From the NCBI RefSeq assembly GCF_000372725.1, contig NW_005195940.1, positions 410,113-458,935 on the forward strand: a DNA stretch of 48,823 nucleotides. Reading direction: 5' to 3'. The position numbers were made by a program, and so were the translations under genes. Under the pieces are notes generated by a model. The model saw only the letters and a program-made list of their open reading frames with translations. It was not told the origin of the DNA and ran no database searches. Below are positions 18,170 to 29,031 of the stretch, in pieces. The number at the start of each line of letters is the position of its first letter. The stretch's first letter is position 1. This DNA comes from Emiliania huxleyi CCMP1516. Lineage: Eukaryota > Haptophyta > Isochrysidales > Noelaerhabdaceae.

Positions 18170-20214
18170 ATGTCAGTGGCCGCCGCGGAGCTCCGCGTTC
18201 GCCTTGCTGCGCTCGAGCGCATCAAGCTCCGGGCCAGCGCGGTCGTCGAGGATCACCGCAGCCGCCACGCCGCTGGCGGCTCTGCGGAGCTCCAGGCACG
18301 CCTCGCCGCGCTCGAGCGGGTTGGCGAGCGGGCGCAAGCGGTCCGCGCCTTCGGCGCAGCATGCGGTGGAGGCCCGTCTTCACCGCCGCCCGCGCCCGCT
18401 CCAGCTCCCACGCCGGCGGCGCGCGGGCAGGACGAGCGGCTCGGCTCGGCCGCCAAGAAGCTGGTCCACGAGCAGGTCGCGGATCTGCTCGAGGAGGACG
18501 AGACGAACCTGCCCTTCTTGCTGCGGCTGCTGCACGGCCTCTCCGCGCTGCGCGGCCCGCTCGCGCTGCGGCAGCGCGCCGCCCTGCTCCAGATGCTGCG
18601 CCGCTTCGGGCGCGAAGGGGCGGGGGAGGCGGAGTTTACCGACGGCGGCCGCGCCGAGTCGCCGGCGGGAGAGGAGGCGCGCGCGCCCGTCGCGACAACT
18701 CTTGCACGCCTGAGTGCTGTGCGATGGCCGCTCGTGTGACCGCCCTCTCGGCGCACACCCTATCTCCCCCGAGCCCTCCTCCCCGCTTTTGGTCCCGGCC
18801 CTCTGACGGACGTCCGCGCCTCATGACTGGACGGCTCGTCGCGGTTCGGTGCCGCGGAGGAGATGGAGGACGAGATCTGGTGATAGCTGACCCCTCACCT
18901 CGATGCCCCAGGCGGAGGAGGAGATGGAGGACGACATCTGCGACGACATGTACGAGGACGACGCGTACGCGGACGAGGGCGAGGGCGAGGCGGGCGACGG
19001 GGCGAGAGGGGGGGAGGAGGAGGGCGAGGAGGGGGAGGGGCGCGGCGACAGCGGCGACTTTTTCGACCGGTTCGACTCGTTCGCTGCCGCCGACGCCGCG
19101 CTGGAGGAGAGCCTCGGCGCTGCCAAGGCTTCGAGTCCAAGCGAAGCATTCCTAGCGCAGCGGCCAGCCCTCGCCGCCGCCGCCGCGGCGGCGGCGGCGG
19201 CCGCGTCGGCGGTGGAGGCCGCCGCAACGGCCGTAGGGCCGGGCTCGGCGGATGCGGCGAGGCCGAAGACGGCGCGAGGACGGCCCGGGCTCGATCCGTT
19301 CCACTACGTCTCCCCGGGCGCATCGCCGTGCGGCGCGGGCGGCGCGGGCGCGGGCGGCGGCTTTGCGGCGGCGGCGGAGCGGCTGTCGCTCGGCGGCTTC
19401 GCCGACACGCCGCCGTTTGTGTCGCCGCTCGGTTCGCCCGCCGAGGAGGAGGCGGCGGCGGCGCCGCCGGCCGCCCGCCCCCCCCCTCCGCCGCCCGGCG
19501 GGGGAGGGCGCGGGCTCGCGGCGGCGCCGCCGCCCGCGCCGTCGTCGGACGATTGGTCGCTCCTCTCGGGCGGCTCCCCCGGCGGAGACAAGGTGAGCGA
19601 GCGGCTGAGCGACAGAGGCGGCGACGGGGCGAGCGACGGCGGGAGCGACGGCGGAAGCGACGGCGGCGGCGACGGCGGGAGCGACGGCGGCGGGAGCGGT
19701 GGCGGCGGGAGCGATGGCGGCGGCGGCGGCGGCGGCGGCGCGAGTGCCGAGGGGGGCGACGAGGTGCGCGTCTCCGCCCGAGTGACGAAAGTCCTGGTCC
19801 ATGGGCTCCCCTCACGAGTTACTGTTGGCTGGCGAGGTGCGCGTCTCCGACTTGCCCGACGCGCGCTTCGACTTTGGCGCGCCGCCGCCGCCGCCGCAGC
19901 AGCGGCCGACGCTGGAGGAGCTCCGCCGGCGACTCGCGGCCATGGAGCCCGAGGGGCTGGACCAGGGCGCCGGCGGGCTGGTCGGCGACCCGGAGGAGGG
20001 AGCCGACTTTGGCGCCCGCCACGGCCGAGGGGCGGAGGGGACGGAGGTCGACGGCGAGGCGCCCTCGCAGACGGCAGCGCTCAACCAGCACCTCGCGGCC
20101 TCCTTCAAGGCGTCGCTCGACCGCGTCGGCGCCGCGTACTGCCCGATGCTCACGCAGGCGGCGGCGATGGGCAGCGCGGCGAGTCGGCCGGGCGAGGGGG
20201 AGGACATGGACTGA
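18170..20214 (+). CDS. Acidic, low-complexity hypothetical protein, three exons
   Basis: Exons 18170-18676, 18912-19763 and 19837-20214 join in phase to 578 aa. The N-terminus (MSVAAAELRVRLAALERIK) and residues ~100-150 (DEETNLPFLLRLL-type helices) are helical. Exon 2 starts with a strongly acidic block (AEEEMEDDICDDMYEDD) and runs into Ala- and Gly/Asp/Ser-rich sequence, including (G-S-D)n. Exon 3 returns to ordered sequence (VRVSDLPDARFDFGAP, RPTLEELRRRLAAMEPEG, AALNQHLAASFKASLDRVG). I do not recognise the family; a nuclear or trafficking scaffold is possible. Intron 2 (73 nt) starts with GTGCGCGTCTCCG, identical to the first bases of exon 3. Intron 1 contains a copy of the exon-2 start at 18854-18879. 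Confidence 0.65.
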
Positions 20215-20242
20215 CGGCATCGGGGGCTGGGGCATCGTGCGT

Positions 20243-20717
20243 GGTCTCCCAGGGGGGGGGGGGGGGGGCTAAAGGGGGGGGGGGGGGGGAAGGTTTTAAC
20301 CTTTCGGGGCCCCCAAGGGGGGGGCGGAGGAACCCAAACAAAAGGGGGGCCCTAGGCTAAAGCCCAACGGGGGGGGCCCCCCCGCCCCCAAAAAACGAAA
20401 ACAGTGGGTGAACCACCGGCCCAAATAATCCAAATGCCCCAAAAAAAAAATACCGGGGGCGACCCCAGGATTTCCCCGCCCCCCCCCAAAATGCCCCATG
20501 CCCAATGCCCCATGGAAAAATAAAACCCCCCGGGGGGCCCCGAGGGGAAGGGAAAACACAGCCCGGCCAACGACTGGGACCCCCCCCCCGTTTGGGGGGA
20601 CCCAGGACGGGGGATAATGGTAACCCAGGTTTGTTTTCTTGTTTAGGAAGGGGAAAAACACCCCGGTTCGGATTGGAGTCAACAAAACCCGGAGACCCCC
20701 GTACTGAATCCTAAAGG
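20243..20717. other. Low-quality sequence, smeared duplicate of 20820-21226
   Basis: Base for base, this block follows 20829-21000 and beyond, but each base is replaced by a neighbour so that homopolymers form. For example, CTAGGCTAAAGCCCAAC stands for CTAGGCTAGAGCGCAGC, and CAGTGGGTGAACCACCGG for CAGTGGGTGAGCGAGCGG. It ends with GTACTGAATCCTAAAG, which recurs at 21764-21779. This is the tail of a bad read placed at a contig end, not biology. Confidence 0.9.
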
Positions 20718-20817
20718 NNNNNNNNNNNNNNNNNNNNNNNNNNNNNNNNNNNNNNNNNNNNNNNNNNNNNNNNNNNNNNNNNNNNNNNNNNNNNNNNNNN
20801 NNNNNNNNNNNNNNNNN
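20718..20817. other. Assembly gap (100 N)
   Basis: 100 N, a nominal gap length. Because the left flank duplicates the right flank, the true gap is probably zero or negative, and the two contigs overlap. Confidence 0.95.
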
Positions 20818-21189
20818 GGGGGGGGGGGGTGAGGTTGTGACGTTGCGTGGCGCCGAGCGGGTGGGCGGAGGACACCAAGCAGACGTGCGGTCCTAGGCTA
20901 GAGCGCAGCGAGGGCGGCGCAGCGGCGCACGAAGAGCGAGAGCAGTGGGTGAGCGAGCGGCGCAGATGATCGAAATGCCCGAAAAAAATAATACCTCTTA
21001 CCTGGTGCGACAGCAGGAATTTACCTGCCTACCCCGATGATTCTCGATGGAAATAGATACCCCTGATGGGAAGGCGAAACACAGTCCGGCCAACTTTTAG
21101 GTTTGTTGTTAACGCGCTGGGACACCACAACACGGTATGGGTGGACGCAGGACGGGCGAGATGATGGTAACACAGGTATGTATGCATGT

Positions 21190-21640
21190 ATAGGAAGGTG
21201 AAGAACAGCCAGGTTCGGATTGGAGCGCTACAGAAGGTAGGTAGGTAGGTAGGTAGAAAGGTGAAGAACAGCCAGGCTCGGACTGGACACCAACGCGGTA
21301 TGGGTGGACGCTGGACAGATGATGACGACACGCACGAGCGACACACAGACACAAACAGGCTCACAAGACACACAGCCATCTGGCTGCCACACACCCTGAG
21401 TCGGCGTACACATAACTCAGGGCCACATCCTCCCTGTCGCCCCCCCCAGCACTCCACCTTCTCCACGGTGCCAAGGGCACAAACAAGGGCACAACTCAAA
21501 CAACAGACGACAGGAAGTGACATACATACATGTGAGGCTAGAGCAGCTTGCTCCACCTCTAGCAATCTCACCGGCCTGCGAGGCACGGACGAGACCGTAT
21601 GTGGGGTCTTGTGAGGTGTCTATGGACGCCCTCCTCATGG
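21190..21640 (+). repeat. Dispersed repeat R2, fullest copy
   Basis: The block contains two AAGGTGAAGAACAGCCAG starts (one diverged at ~21192, one at ~21256), a GTAGGTAGGTAG tract, the ACACACAGACACAAACA block, CTCAGGGCCACATCC, and a CAACAGACGACAGGAAG end. It matches 17275-17595 (inverted) and 7940-8100. The smeared read across the gap appears to skip roughly 21227-21737, which suggests that this segment is absent in one haplotype. Confidence 0.75.
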
Positions 21641-21840
21641 GCTAGCTGCCTGCTGCTAGACTTCTCTCGCACTCACGGACAGTGACAATTAAATGGGTGA
21701 GTGTTAGGTAGGTAGGTAGTAAGGTGAAGAACAGCCAGTGTTGCAGCGAGACCCCAATACTCGAGTACTGAATCCTAAAGTGCAGCACACAGCGCCTTTT
21801 TGCCGGCGTTCAGCCGCGCTGACGAGCTACAGGCCTCGCG

Positions 21841-23205
21841 ATGGGCATCCACTTCGTGCTGCTCATCAGCCGGCAGGGCAAGGTGCGGCTAACAAAGTGG
21901 TATTCTGCGATGCCCTCAAAGGAGCGGGCGCGCGCGGTGCGCGAGGTGTCGGCAGTCGTGCTCTCGCGCCAGCAAAAGCAGTGCAACTTCCTCGAGTACA
22001 AGGACAAGAAGATTATTTACAAGCGGTGCGCCGACCGCGCGCGCCGCGCTCCCCTCTCCGCGCCACATCGTGGGCCGGCCCTCCAGCCGCTCGCGGCGAC
22101 GGCTCTGCACCCGCTCTGTCTCTCGTCTGCTCTGCCACTCAGCGCCCGCCGCCTCTCGCCGCCGCAGATACGCGTCGCTGTACTTCTTGGCCTGCGTCGA
22201 CGAGGAGGACAATGAGTGCGCGCGCGCGCCCGCTCTTGCTCTGCACCGGCACCTTGTCTCAAATCCGCGCGCAAAGCCGCCGGCTCCCTGCGCTGTGCGC
22301 CTCGAGACCTCGGGAGGTAGCACGCTCATGTGCGGCTCCCCCTCGCGCACGCCCGCGCAGGCTGATCGTCCTGGAGACGATACATCATTTTGTGGAGGCG
22401 CGCCAGCCGCACTCTTTGCGCTGGCCTCTTTTTCGCGCGTCGCAGCGCAGAGGGGGGGGGGGGGGGCAAACCTTTCGCGCACAGCTCGCACAGCTTGCAC
22501 GACCCGCCACGCCCGCCTCGCCGCCTCGCCCTCACCCGGCCCGCCTGGCGACAGGTGCTCGACCGCTACTTTGGAAACGTGTGTGAGCTCGACCTGATCT
22601 TCAACTTCCACAAGGCGAGAGACGCACGCCGAGATGTGTACCGAGACATGTACTGAGATATGCAGCCGTGGAGGGCGACGCGGCGGGAGATAGCCGAGGT
22701 GCAGCCGACGTGCAGCCGGCGTGCAGCCGAGGTGCAGCCGAGGTGCAGCCGGCTTGGGCCGCTCTCTCGGACACGCCATCGCGACACGCCATCGCACCGC
22801 CGCGCCTTGCGGAAGAGATGGCACCCGAAGAGAGGGGGCACCCCGCCCTCGCCTGGTTGCCCACACCCCTCCCTCCCTGGCCGCCAGGCCTACCACATCC
22901 TCGACGAGCTGCTGATCGCGGGCGAGCTGCAGGCCACCAGCCGCCACCACGCACTCGCCCCCGCATCTGCAACCTCTGCCCTCGTTCTTTTCTCCATCTC
23001 TGTCCCCGTCCTCGCCCACACCACCACGCCCCACCTCCTCCCTCGCCCCCGCCTCCGCCTCCACTGCCGCCCTCGCCCCCACCGTCCCCCCTCCTCCGTG
23101 CAGGAGCCGTCCAAGAAGGCCATCTTGCGAGTGACGGCCGCGCAGGACGCGCTGATGGAGGGCTCGGGGGACTCCAAGGTTTCAGACTCAAAGTACGAGA
23201 TCTGA
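21841..23205 (+). CDS. AP1S: AP-1 complex sigma subunit (clathrin adaptor small chain)
   Basis: Six exons (21841-22025, 22168-22215, 22361-22397, 22555-22614, 22888-22932, 23104-23205) splice to exactly 158 aa, the usual AP-1 sigma length. Introns 1-2 are GT-AG and introns 3-5 are GC-AG. Family hallmarks are in order: MGIHFVLLISRQGKVRLTKW, KDKKIIYKRYASLYF, VDEEDNELIVLETIHHFVE, VLDRYFGNVCELDLIFNFHK and AYHILDELLIAGELQEPSKK. The protein is the small longin-fold subunit that packs on gamma-adaptin in trans-Golgi/endosomal clathrin coats and helps bind dileucine cargo motifs. The start is the only ATG in frame and matches the family. No oddity is seen in the protein. Confidence 0.97.
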
Positions 23206-24545
23206 CGCCCGCCGCGCCGTCGGCCGCTGTGCTGTGGGGTGGGTGGGACAGGCGCGCCTGCTGCGGGGCGGGGCAGGCCGGCACCTTTCCTTTGCCGCGG
23301 TCAGGCGCAGCGAGGCCAGTGTGCGCGCGCCGGTGTCTCTCTCTCCGCCTGTAACTTGAAAAAAGTAATATATCTTTACTTCCAACACCCGGACGTTCCC
23401 AGGGTGATGGAAGGTTCGACGCACCCCCGGACTGGGCAGAGAAATCCCAGGAAACAAAAGGCCTGGGCACTCCACCCCGCCCCCACACTTGCCCTGACTG
23501 CCTGACTGCACAGGATAGCGTGCCCCGACGAACGGCGACACATAGCGGGGGACACTGCGCCGGGGGGTATGCCTAACTGTGGTGCTTTGTGTGGGTCGCG
23601 TTCCCTTGGTAGCTGTGTGGCTGAAGCCCTCGTGCCGCTGGCTTGCCCCTTCCAGCGGCTGGCCCCTCGAGACTTGGCGGTAGGAGGGGGAGACGGGAGA
23701 GGGAGGCCCGGTGGGAGGAGAGGGAGAGGGAGGCCCGGTGGGAGGGGAGGGAGAGGGAGGCCGCCTTGGGCTCTTCTCCTCCCCCCTCCCTGGGCTCTTC
23801 TCCTCTCCCCTCCCTGGGCTCTTCTCCCTACCTGCCTGGTACTCTCGGCCTGATTACCGGAGCGTCTGCTGGGGAGCAGACGCTGGGGGGACACTCTCGC
23901 CCGGAGGCGGTACGCACGACCCGGAGGCGTGGGGCTGGGGGGGCGCCGCGCCGCCGCCGCCGTGCCGCCTTCTCCCGCTTTGACCTCCCCCAGCTGCTTC
24001 TCCTCAAATCAACCTGTGAGCTTGCGAGGGCGGCGGGGGTGGGAGTGCTCTCGGGCGGCGTGTGCGAGCGCGCGCGGCGCGAGATCTCTTTCGCGAGGGC
24101 ACGGTGGGTCGGGTGAGTATCTCGCGCGCTCGCACTATTTCACGTTATATGAGGCACTGCCCTTGAGTGCCTTTGCAGAACCGCCAGCGGCGGTGGTCGA
24201 GCCGGTCCGCGGTTCGAGCCGGGACCTTTTGGCTCCCGGTTCGAAACTCGCTTGGAGGGTTGCTTCGCTCTCGCGGAGCGAGCGCGGGCGCGCGGGTGCG
24301 TGTGCGCGTGCGCTGCTGCAAGGCGAGGCGAGGCGCGGCGCGGCGCGGCGCGGCGCGGCGCGGCGCGGCGGGCGGCGGCGGCGCGCGGTCGTTCCTTTTG
24401 CCCGGGTGAGGCGTGGCTTGCGCGCCGCGCGGTGATGACGCCGCACGTTGAAAAGTCCTTGGTGAGCCACCGCGGTGGCAGCGAGCCAAAGCAAGCCACC
24501 TGCCGCATGACGGGTTGAACAACGGCGTCTCTTTTCTCCGCCTGT
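23206..24545. other. Gene-free stretch with simple repeats
   Basis: This holds the AP-1 sigma 3' flank, a GGGAGAGGGAGGCC minisatellite (23690-23765) with CTCTTCTCCTCCCCTCC-type units (23768-23835), and a word TCTCCGCCTGTAACTTGAAA at 23339-23358 that recurs at 24535-24554. From 24160 it is repeat R4. Open frames here are Arg/Pro/Ala-rich and unsupported. Confidence 0.4.
24170..24425. repeat. Repeat R4, copy 1, with hairpin and GGCGC array
   Basis: The sequence GCGGTTCGAGCC is followed by a stem-loop CCGGGACC-TTTT-GGCTCCCGG (one bulged base), then GGTTCGAA. A second copy at 26285-26420 keeps GCGGTTCGAGC and a TTTT-loop hairpin, but with a different stem (GCAGC/GCTGC). The tRNA B-box-like GGTTCGA words suggest a tRNA-derived element, but no complete tRNA can be folded. 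A (GGCGC)n tract lies at 24318-24372. Confidence 0.5.
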
Positions 24546-24554
24546 AACTTGAAA

Positions 24555-25091
24555 CTTCTCCCCTTACGGCTCTTATCCAGCTCCGTCGTCGTGTTTTGTA
24601 TGGGAGCTAAACAGCTATGCCTGTGGCCGGTACGGGCTGTGGCTGCCAAGACTCAAGAGCCAAGACTCTCAATCAGGACACTCGCAAGAGTCACTCATTG
24701 TCGGTCACACACTCTCAAGTGGGGCCAGACGGCCACAGGTTTACGAGAATACGACTTACGAGATGGGGAGCAACGCGCGCTACGCCGCTACGCGGACCCT
24801 CTTGGTCTCTTGGACGATACTCTGGAGTGTAGAGAGTTCAGGGCACACGCCGGCGCACAGTGAAATCGCGAGAAGTGCGGCGAGTTCCGGCGAGAAAAGC
24901 GAGAGTGGAAAGAGAGAGTCGAGACCGCCCGCGCCTAGCCTGCTCCCTTCCGCTCACGGTCCCGTGTCGCGAGACCCATGCGCCTGACCGTGGCCGAAAT
25001 CGCGCGATCCGCGTCCGCCATGCGGGGCCGAGGGCATTGCGAGATCGAGACGCAAGAGCGCACCACTCCACACTGCCGCCCGGGCGAGTCT
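24555..25091. other. Gene-free stretch, nothing firm
   Basis: Short repeated words (CTCAAGAGCCAAGACTCTCAA; GAGAGAGTCGAGA) and one plus-strand frame of ~100 codons (24549-24863) without recognisable motif or signal. It may be regulatory sequence between the flanking minus-strand gene's 3' end and repeat R4. No call is made. Confidence 0.3.
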
Positions 25092-25715
25092 TCACGTGAG
25101 AGCCGCCTTCGCGCCCTGCAGGATGAGCTGGTTGCGCGCTGAGTTGAGTGCAAAGGCCGCGGTGGTGGCGAGGGTGGCTGCCGCGATGCTCGAGCCCGCG
25201 ACGATGCCGAAGAGGCAGCCGCCGACGGTGCCCACCACCTGACATGCGTGGGCAGGCTGGGCCTCTTCACACAAGCCTCAGACGATCCCCTCGCCTTCTT
25301 CTCTGCCCAACGATCATCTAGATGTGAGGTGTTGCGCATTTAACAGCTGAAGCCCCCTCGCACCTTGAAGATGTTCCCGAGCGCGTTCCGAGCCCTCGTC
25401 GTCGCTGCCCCGGGGCTGTCCTTCGCGTCGTTGGGCACCGCTGCGACGCAGGACTGCAGGCTCCTCCCGAGCTGCGCTCCACTCCAACACCCGAGACCCA
25501 GGCAGGCTGGCGTGACCACCGTCACGGCCCGTCGTGCGCGAATCAGCGCATTGGCGGCGATCTGCCTGGCCGCTGCGAGCGACGCCTCGGTGTAGCTACC
25601 GGCATCGGAGAGCCCCGTCTCAAAATGCATCAGCTGCTGCAAATGGCTACTGCGGCCAGCGGTGGCGTCCCATAGAGTGGACGAGAGCGCGACGGCGGTG
25701 CCGGTTATTTTCTGT
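25092..25715 (-). CDS. Small hypothetical membrane protein (5' end unresolved)
   Basis: Two exons are clear. The downstream one (25239-25092) begins at an acceptor ...GTCAG|GTGGTG and encodes a hydrophobic segment VVGTVGGCLFGIVAGSS, then a helix ending LILQGAKAALT. The upstream one (to 25376, donor AAG|GTGCGAGG) encodes GLSDAGSYTEASLAAARQIA, ACLGLGCWSGAQLGRSLQSC and ARNALGNIFK. The frame stays open upstream to about 25710 (TGTAVALSSTLWDATAGR), where an acceptor CACAG precedes it, so a first exon is missing. The only ATG in the upstream exon is at ~25630. No family is recognised. It probably carries one or two membrane-spanning segments. Confidence 0.5.
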
Positions 25716-25865
25716 GATGTTTTTCTTTTGAGAGCGCTAAAATTCTTTTGAGAGCGCCTTCGTTGTTAATAATACAAACCGATATTCCTTTGAGAGAGAG
25801 ATTTTTGAAGACCAACCAGAAATCACGACTCTCACAGTGATTTGGGCTCGGCAGCTTGTTAGCCC

Positions 25866-26270
25866 TCAGCCGAAGCTGGGGCCGGTCCCGTAGCCGAGAG
25901 AGCCCGCGCCGATGAGTTCGACGCGGTCGGGGGGCCTTGCGGAGAGGCCAGCGGGGTGGCGATCGCTGTACTTCATGGTGCCCTCGGTGGGGCGGCTGAC
26001 AAGCCAGAGGTTGATACTCTGGACGACCCATAGGATGCCACGAATGCCTGGAGGAGAGGGAGGCGAGGCCAGAGGCAGACTCAGCTGCTCTCGGGTGATC
26101 TCGCTTTGGTGGCTGAAGGACCGATGGTCCTGTCACATTCGCGTTCCGAGTCGTGGGGGTAGAAATTTCCGGGGTAGGATCGAGTCAGCACATCCTTGTA
26201 GTACAGCGGACCGCCAGGCTCGCCGGCAGCATCCGCAGGGAGGCAGCATATCAGGCACCAGTCTTCTGGT
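25866..26270 (-). CDS. Hypothetical protein, two exons visible
   Basis: A GT-AG intron joins an upstream exon (AAGEPGGPLYYKDVLTRSYP, then YPHDSERECDRTIG) to a last exon starting at ~26054 (IRGILWVVQSINLWLVSRPT) and ending GAGSLGYGTGPSFG at 25866. The second exon has a short hydrophobic helix. The 5' exon is not found because repeat R4 intervenes. I do not recognise the family. The composition is far from the surrounding GC-driven frames, which is why I accept it as coding. Confidence 0.5.
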
Positions 26271-26284
26271 GAAGCTCAACAGCT

Positions 26285-26420
26285 GCGGCCGCGATGGCGG
26301 AGTCGGCCGCGGTTCGAGCGAGCAGCTTTTGGCTGCGGGATCGAATCGCGGAAGGCTCATGCCCCCGCGGAGCGACGCGGGTCGCGCGGCGCGCGCGTGT
26401 GCGCAATGCGACAACAGACG
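26285..26420. repeat. Repeat R4, copy 2
   Basis: Shares GCCGCGGTTCGAGC, the TTTTGGCT loop side and CGGAGCGACGCGGG with 24195-24330. It is followed by CAACAGACGACAGACGACAG (tandem ACAGACG). Confidence 0.5.
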
Positions 26421-26729
26421 ACAGACGACAGACGCCTGAGCGCTGTACGACTGAACGACCGTCGCCGCAATCGCCACCGCCGCCTTTTTGACGAGCGCGA
26501 GCGCGCTCGTCGGCGGCCAGCCGTCGCGGGCCGGGCCGAGCCCGGCCTCAACCGGCCGCGCCGCCGCAGCAGGCCCGGAGGCCCACATGGCGGCAGACCA
26601 GCTGATAAGGAGCTCTCTCCCTTTGTCGCCGCTTCTCACACACCCGCCGCACCGCACTGCGCGCCCGCCCACCGCCCCGCCTAGGCGGGAAAGAGATGAG
26701 AAAATGGGACCGCGAGGGTGGCACAAATC

Positions 26730-27456
26730 ATGTTGGAGCACGCACTTGGAGCACTTGGAGTGCAGTCATCAGCCTCACATCCAGCGCCGGGCACCCAGCG
26801 GGGGCCGTTTTTCTTGTTCCTTCGCGCCGGCGCGGCCATCCACACCGCCGACGATAAAATGATTGAGGCGCAGCACGAGATCCCTCGTGCATCGCGGCTG
26901 CTCTCCGAGATCTCACTTCTGCAGCTCCTCCTCTGCTTCCTCCTCTCCCTCGGCAGGGTCGACGCCTTTATCGTTGGCGCCGTGATTGGTGAGCAAAGTA
27001 GACGGGACCGGCTTCGCAGCCCGTCACACACAGTGAAGACACAGAGATCGGCTCCACGTGCGCAGCACCGCTCAGCCGGCGCCGGCGTCCGACCCGCAGG
27101 ACTGTATGCGACGCGGGAGCAGGACCGGCAGGCCGTGGAGCTGTACATGCTTCTGCTTGCGGCGGGTGCAGCGATGGACGCTCTCTACCTGCTCACGTGC
27201 GAGGAGGCGTGCACTCTCACCATCGGCCAGCGTTTCGCCGCCTCCCGCCCGCGGCCGCGGCACGCCGCGCGCACCACACCTCGAGGCTGGGGCGCCGTTG
27301 ACCGTGCCCTTACTGCAAAGCACTCGGTGTCGAAACACCTCTCCGACGCGCTCGACTTAGTCTGTTCACTTCCCCGCCCAGGTGCCGCCCCTCCTCTTCC
27401 TCGGCGTGCTCGCCGGGCTTGCGCTCAAGGTGCGCGAGCACCGCCGTGCACGGTCG

Positions 27457-27507
<51 letters not shown>

Positions 27508-28047
27508 AAACTCGCCCCGCTCTCGCCAGCTCCAGCCGGAAGCACCTCGGATCTTGCCACACAAAGCAGCATGCTGCCACACACCGGTGCCGGTGCCGGT
27601 GCCGGTGCCGGTCCTCACAGCACCACCCGGCGGGGCACAGGCCATTGCGGCCGTCCCTTGCGTGACGCTGCGGGGCGGCCTTCCGCGCCGGCGACTCGCC
27701 TCTCTAACCTCGGACGACCTCTCCGCCCACGTCAAGGCGAGAGCGCAGACACTTCCGAGACACTTCCGAGACGCTTCCGAGACGCTCCCCCTCTCCCTCT
27801 CCCCCTCGGCCGACTCGGCTGCCCCTGCCTCCCCCGCCCGCAGGCGGCGATGGCCGAGGCGCTCAGCAAGCACGCCGCCCGCTCCGTGCGTCGCGACCCG
27901 CCGCCCCCCGCAGCGGCGCGTACAGCGCTACCCCCGGAAAGCGGCGCCGTGCCGGTGGCCGGAGGCGGCGGCGGCGTTGGCGGAGGAGGCGGCGGAGGCG
28001 GGAGAGGAGGCGCAGCGGGAAACTCGGGCTCGTGGGAGGCGGTCTGA
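26730..28047 (+). CDS. Small multi-pass membrane protein, four exons
   Basis: Exons 26730-26988, 27100-27206, 27382-27429 and 27844-28047 are in phase (205 aa). Intron 1 is GT-AG, intron 2 is GC-AG, and the last is a GT-AG call. Hydrophobic segments are LLQLLLCFLLSLGRVDAFIV and GAVIG at the exon 1/2 join, LYMLLLAAGAAMDALYLLTC, and VPPLLFLGVLAGLALK. The C-terminus is basic then Gly-rich (AEALSKHAARSVRRDPPP ... GNSGSWEAV). A (GCC)n tract at 27457-27502 would add poly-Ala if the third intron were retained. No family is recognised. An internal membrane protein is the safe statement. Confidence 0.6.
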
Positions 28048-28189
28048 AGCCCGACGGCCGTTCGCTGCCAGATTGTGTTTTCGATCGCCTCGCGCCGCGT
28101 GACGTGCACCTCCGCCGTCGTCGTCGTCAGCCTGCCGCTGTTCGCTCGGCCTCGGGGGAGGGGGGGGGGGGGAGTTGTTCCTTATGATT

Positions 28190-28445
28190 TCGTCAAGAAA
28201 GACCAGTGTAAAGAATTTACACAGTGAAATTCTGAAAAAGAAATTCCACGACAACCCATGGGAGGGATGGGAGGACGGGACGCCGCCACCACACAAGGAT
28301 TTTAAGGAGCGAGGCGTGTGCTGTGGTGCTACGGACCCAAAGCCCAAACCGTCGCGGGGCCCACCCTTGGGCGCGTGCCGTCTCCGTCTGCCTCTTCCTA
28401 CGGCTTTATCTCTCTTCGCGCAGGTCTCTCGCCAATTCTCGCAGC
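28190..28445 (+). repeat. Dispersed repeat R3, copy 3
   Basis: Matches 5835-6030 read on the other strand: GGAGGGATGGGAGGACGG, GCCGCCACCACACA, GATTTTAAGGAGCGAG, CTGCCTCTTCCTA and TCTCTCGCCAATTCTCGC. It carries ~35 extra bases in the middle (28330-28365). An AT-rich lead (TAAAGAATTTACACAGTG) precedes it. Confidence 0.65.
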
Positions 28446-29031
28446 GACCTTCATGCCACCTCGCGGTCTTCTCACTCTCGTCGTTCTCTCTCACTGCCGC
28501 TTCATCCTCTGAGTCTGACTCGTCGCTCACCTCGGCCTCGCGGACAAGGTCCGTGGGTCAATCATTGTCCTCAATCAAGCAATTCCCTCACGTGTCTAAT
28601 GTACTGTGCGCGCACCGCTCTACTACGAGGTCGCCGAGCTGGCGCTGCCCTCTCTTGGAGAAGTTTACCTTACCTTACCTTACCTTCTCAGACAGAGACA
28701 CGCTCCGATCTCTCACGCTCCGATCTCTCTCACGCTCCGATAATGGGCGATCACGATCTCCCATCTCATGCTCCGACACGCCGTCCTCTCTCTCAGGCTT
28801 CGAGACCCTCTCTTGCGACAGCCGCACCTTCGCAAACATCGAGCTCATTGAAATCAACCCGCTCGGCGCCTGCTCTCCCTGTTCGGTTGGCAGGAAGCAC
28901 GAGGGCAGCTCGGACAGCGGGGGGTCTGGCTTGCGGCGAAAAGGCGGCTTGCAAAGTCTCCAGTGGAAGGTGTAGTCGAGGCTGTCGCGATCGCGACTAT
29001 TACCACTCAGACACGCCTTCACTCGCTGCAC
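28446..29031. other. Gene-free stretch with ACCTT and CTCCGATCTCT repeats
   Basis: TTACCTTACCTTACCTTACC occurs at 28665-28684 (also near 42915 and 44045), followed by tandem ACGCTCCGATCTCTC words. No gene was recognised; open frames are Ser/Arg-rich. Confidence 0.4.

Noticed and set aside
20296..20714. Gly/Pro-rich open frames around 20300-20700
   Set aside because: They lie in smeared, low-quality sequence that duplicates 20820-21226.
24195..24260. Possible tRNA gene (GGTTCGAA box)
   Set aside because: No acceptor, D or anticodon arms can be folded with normal spacing.
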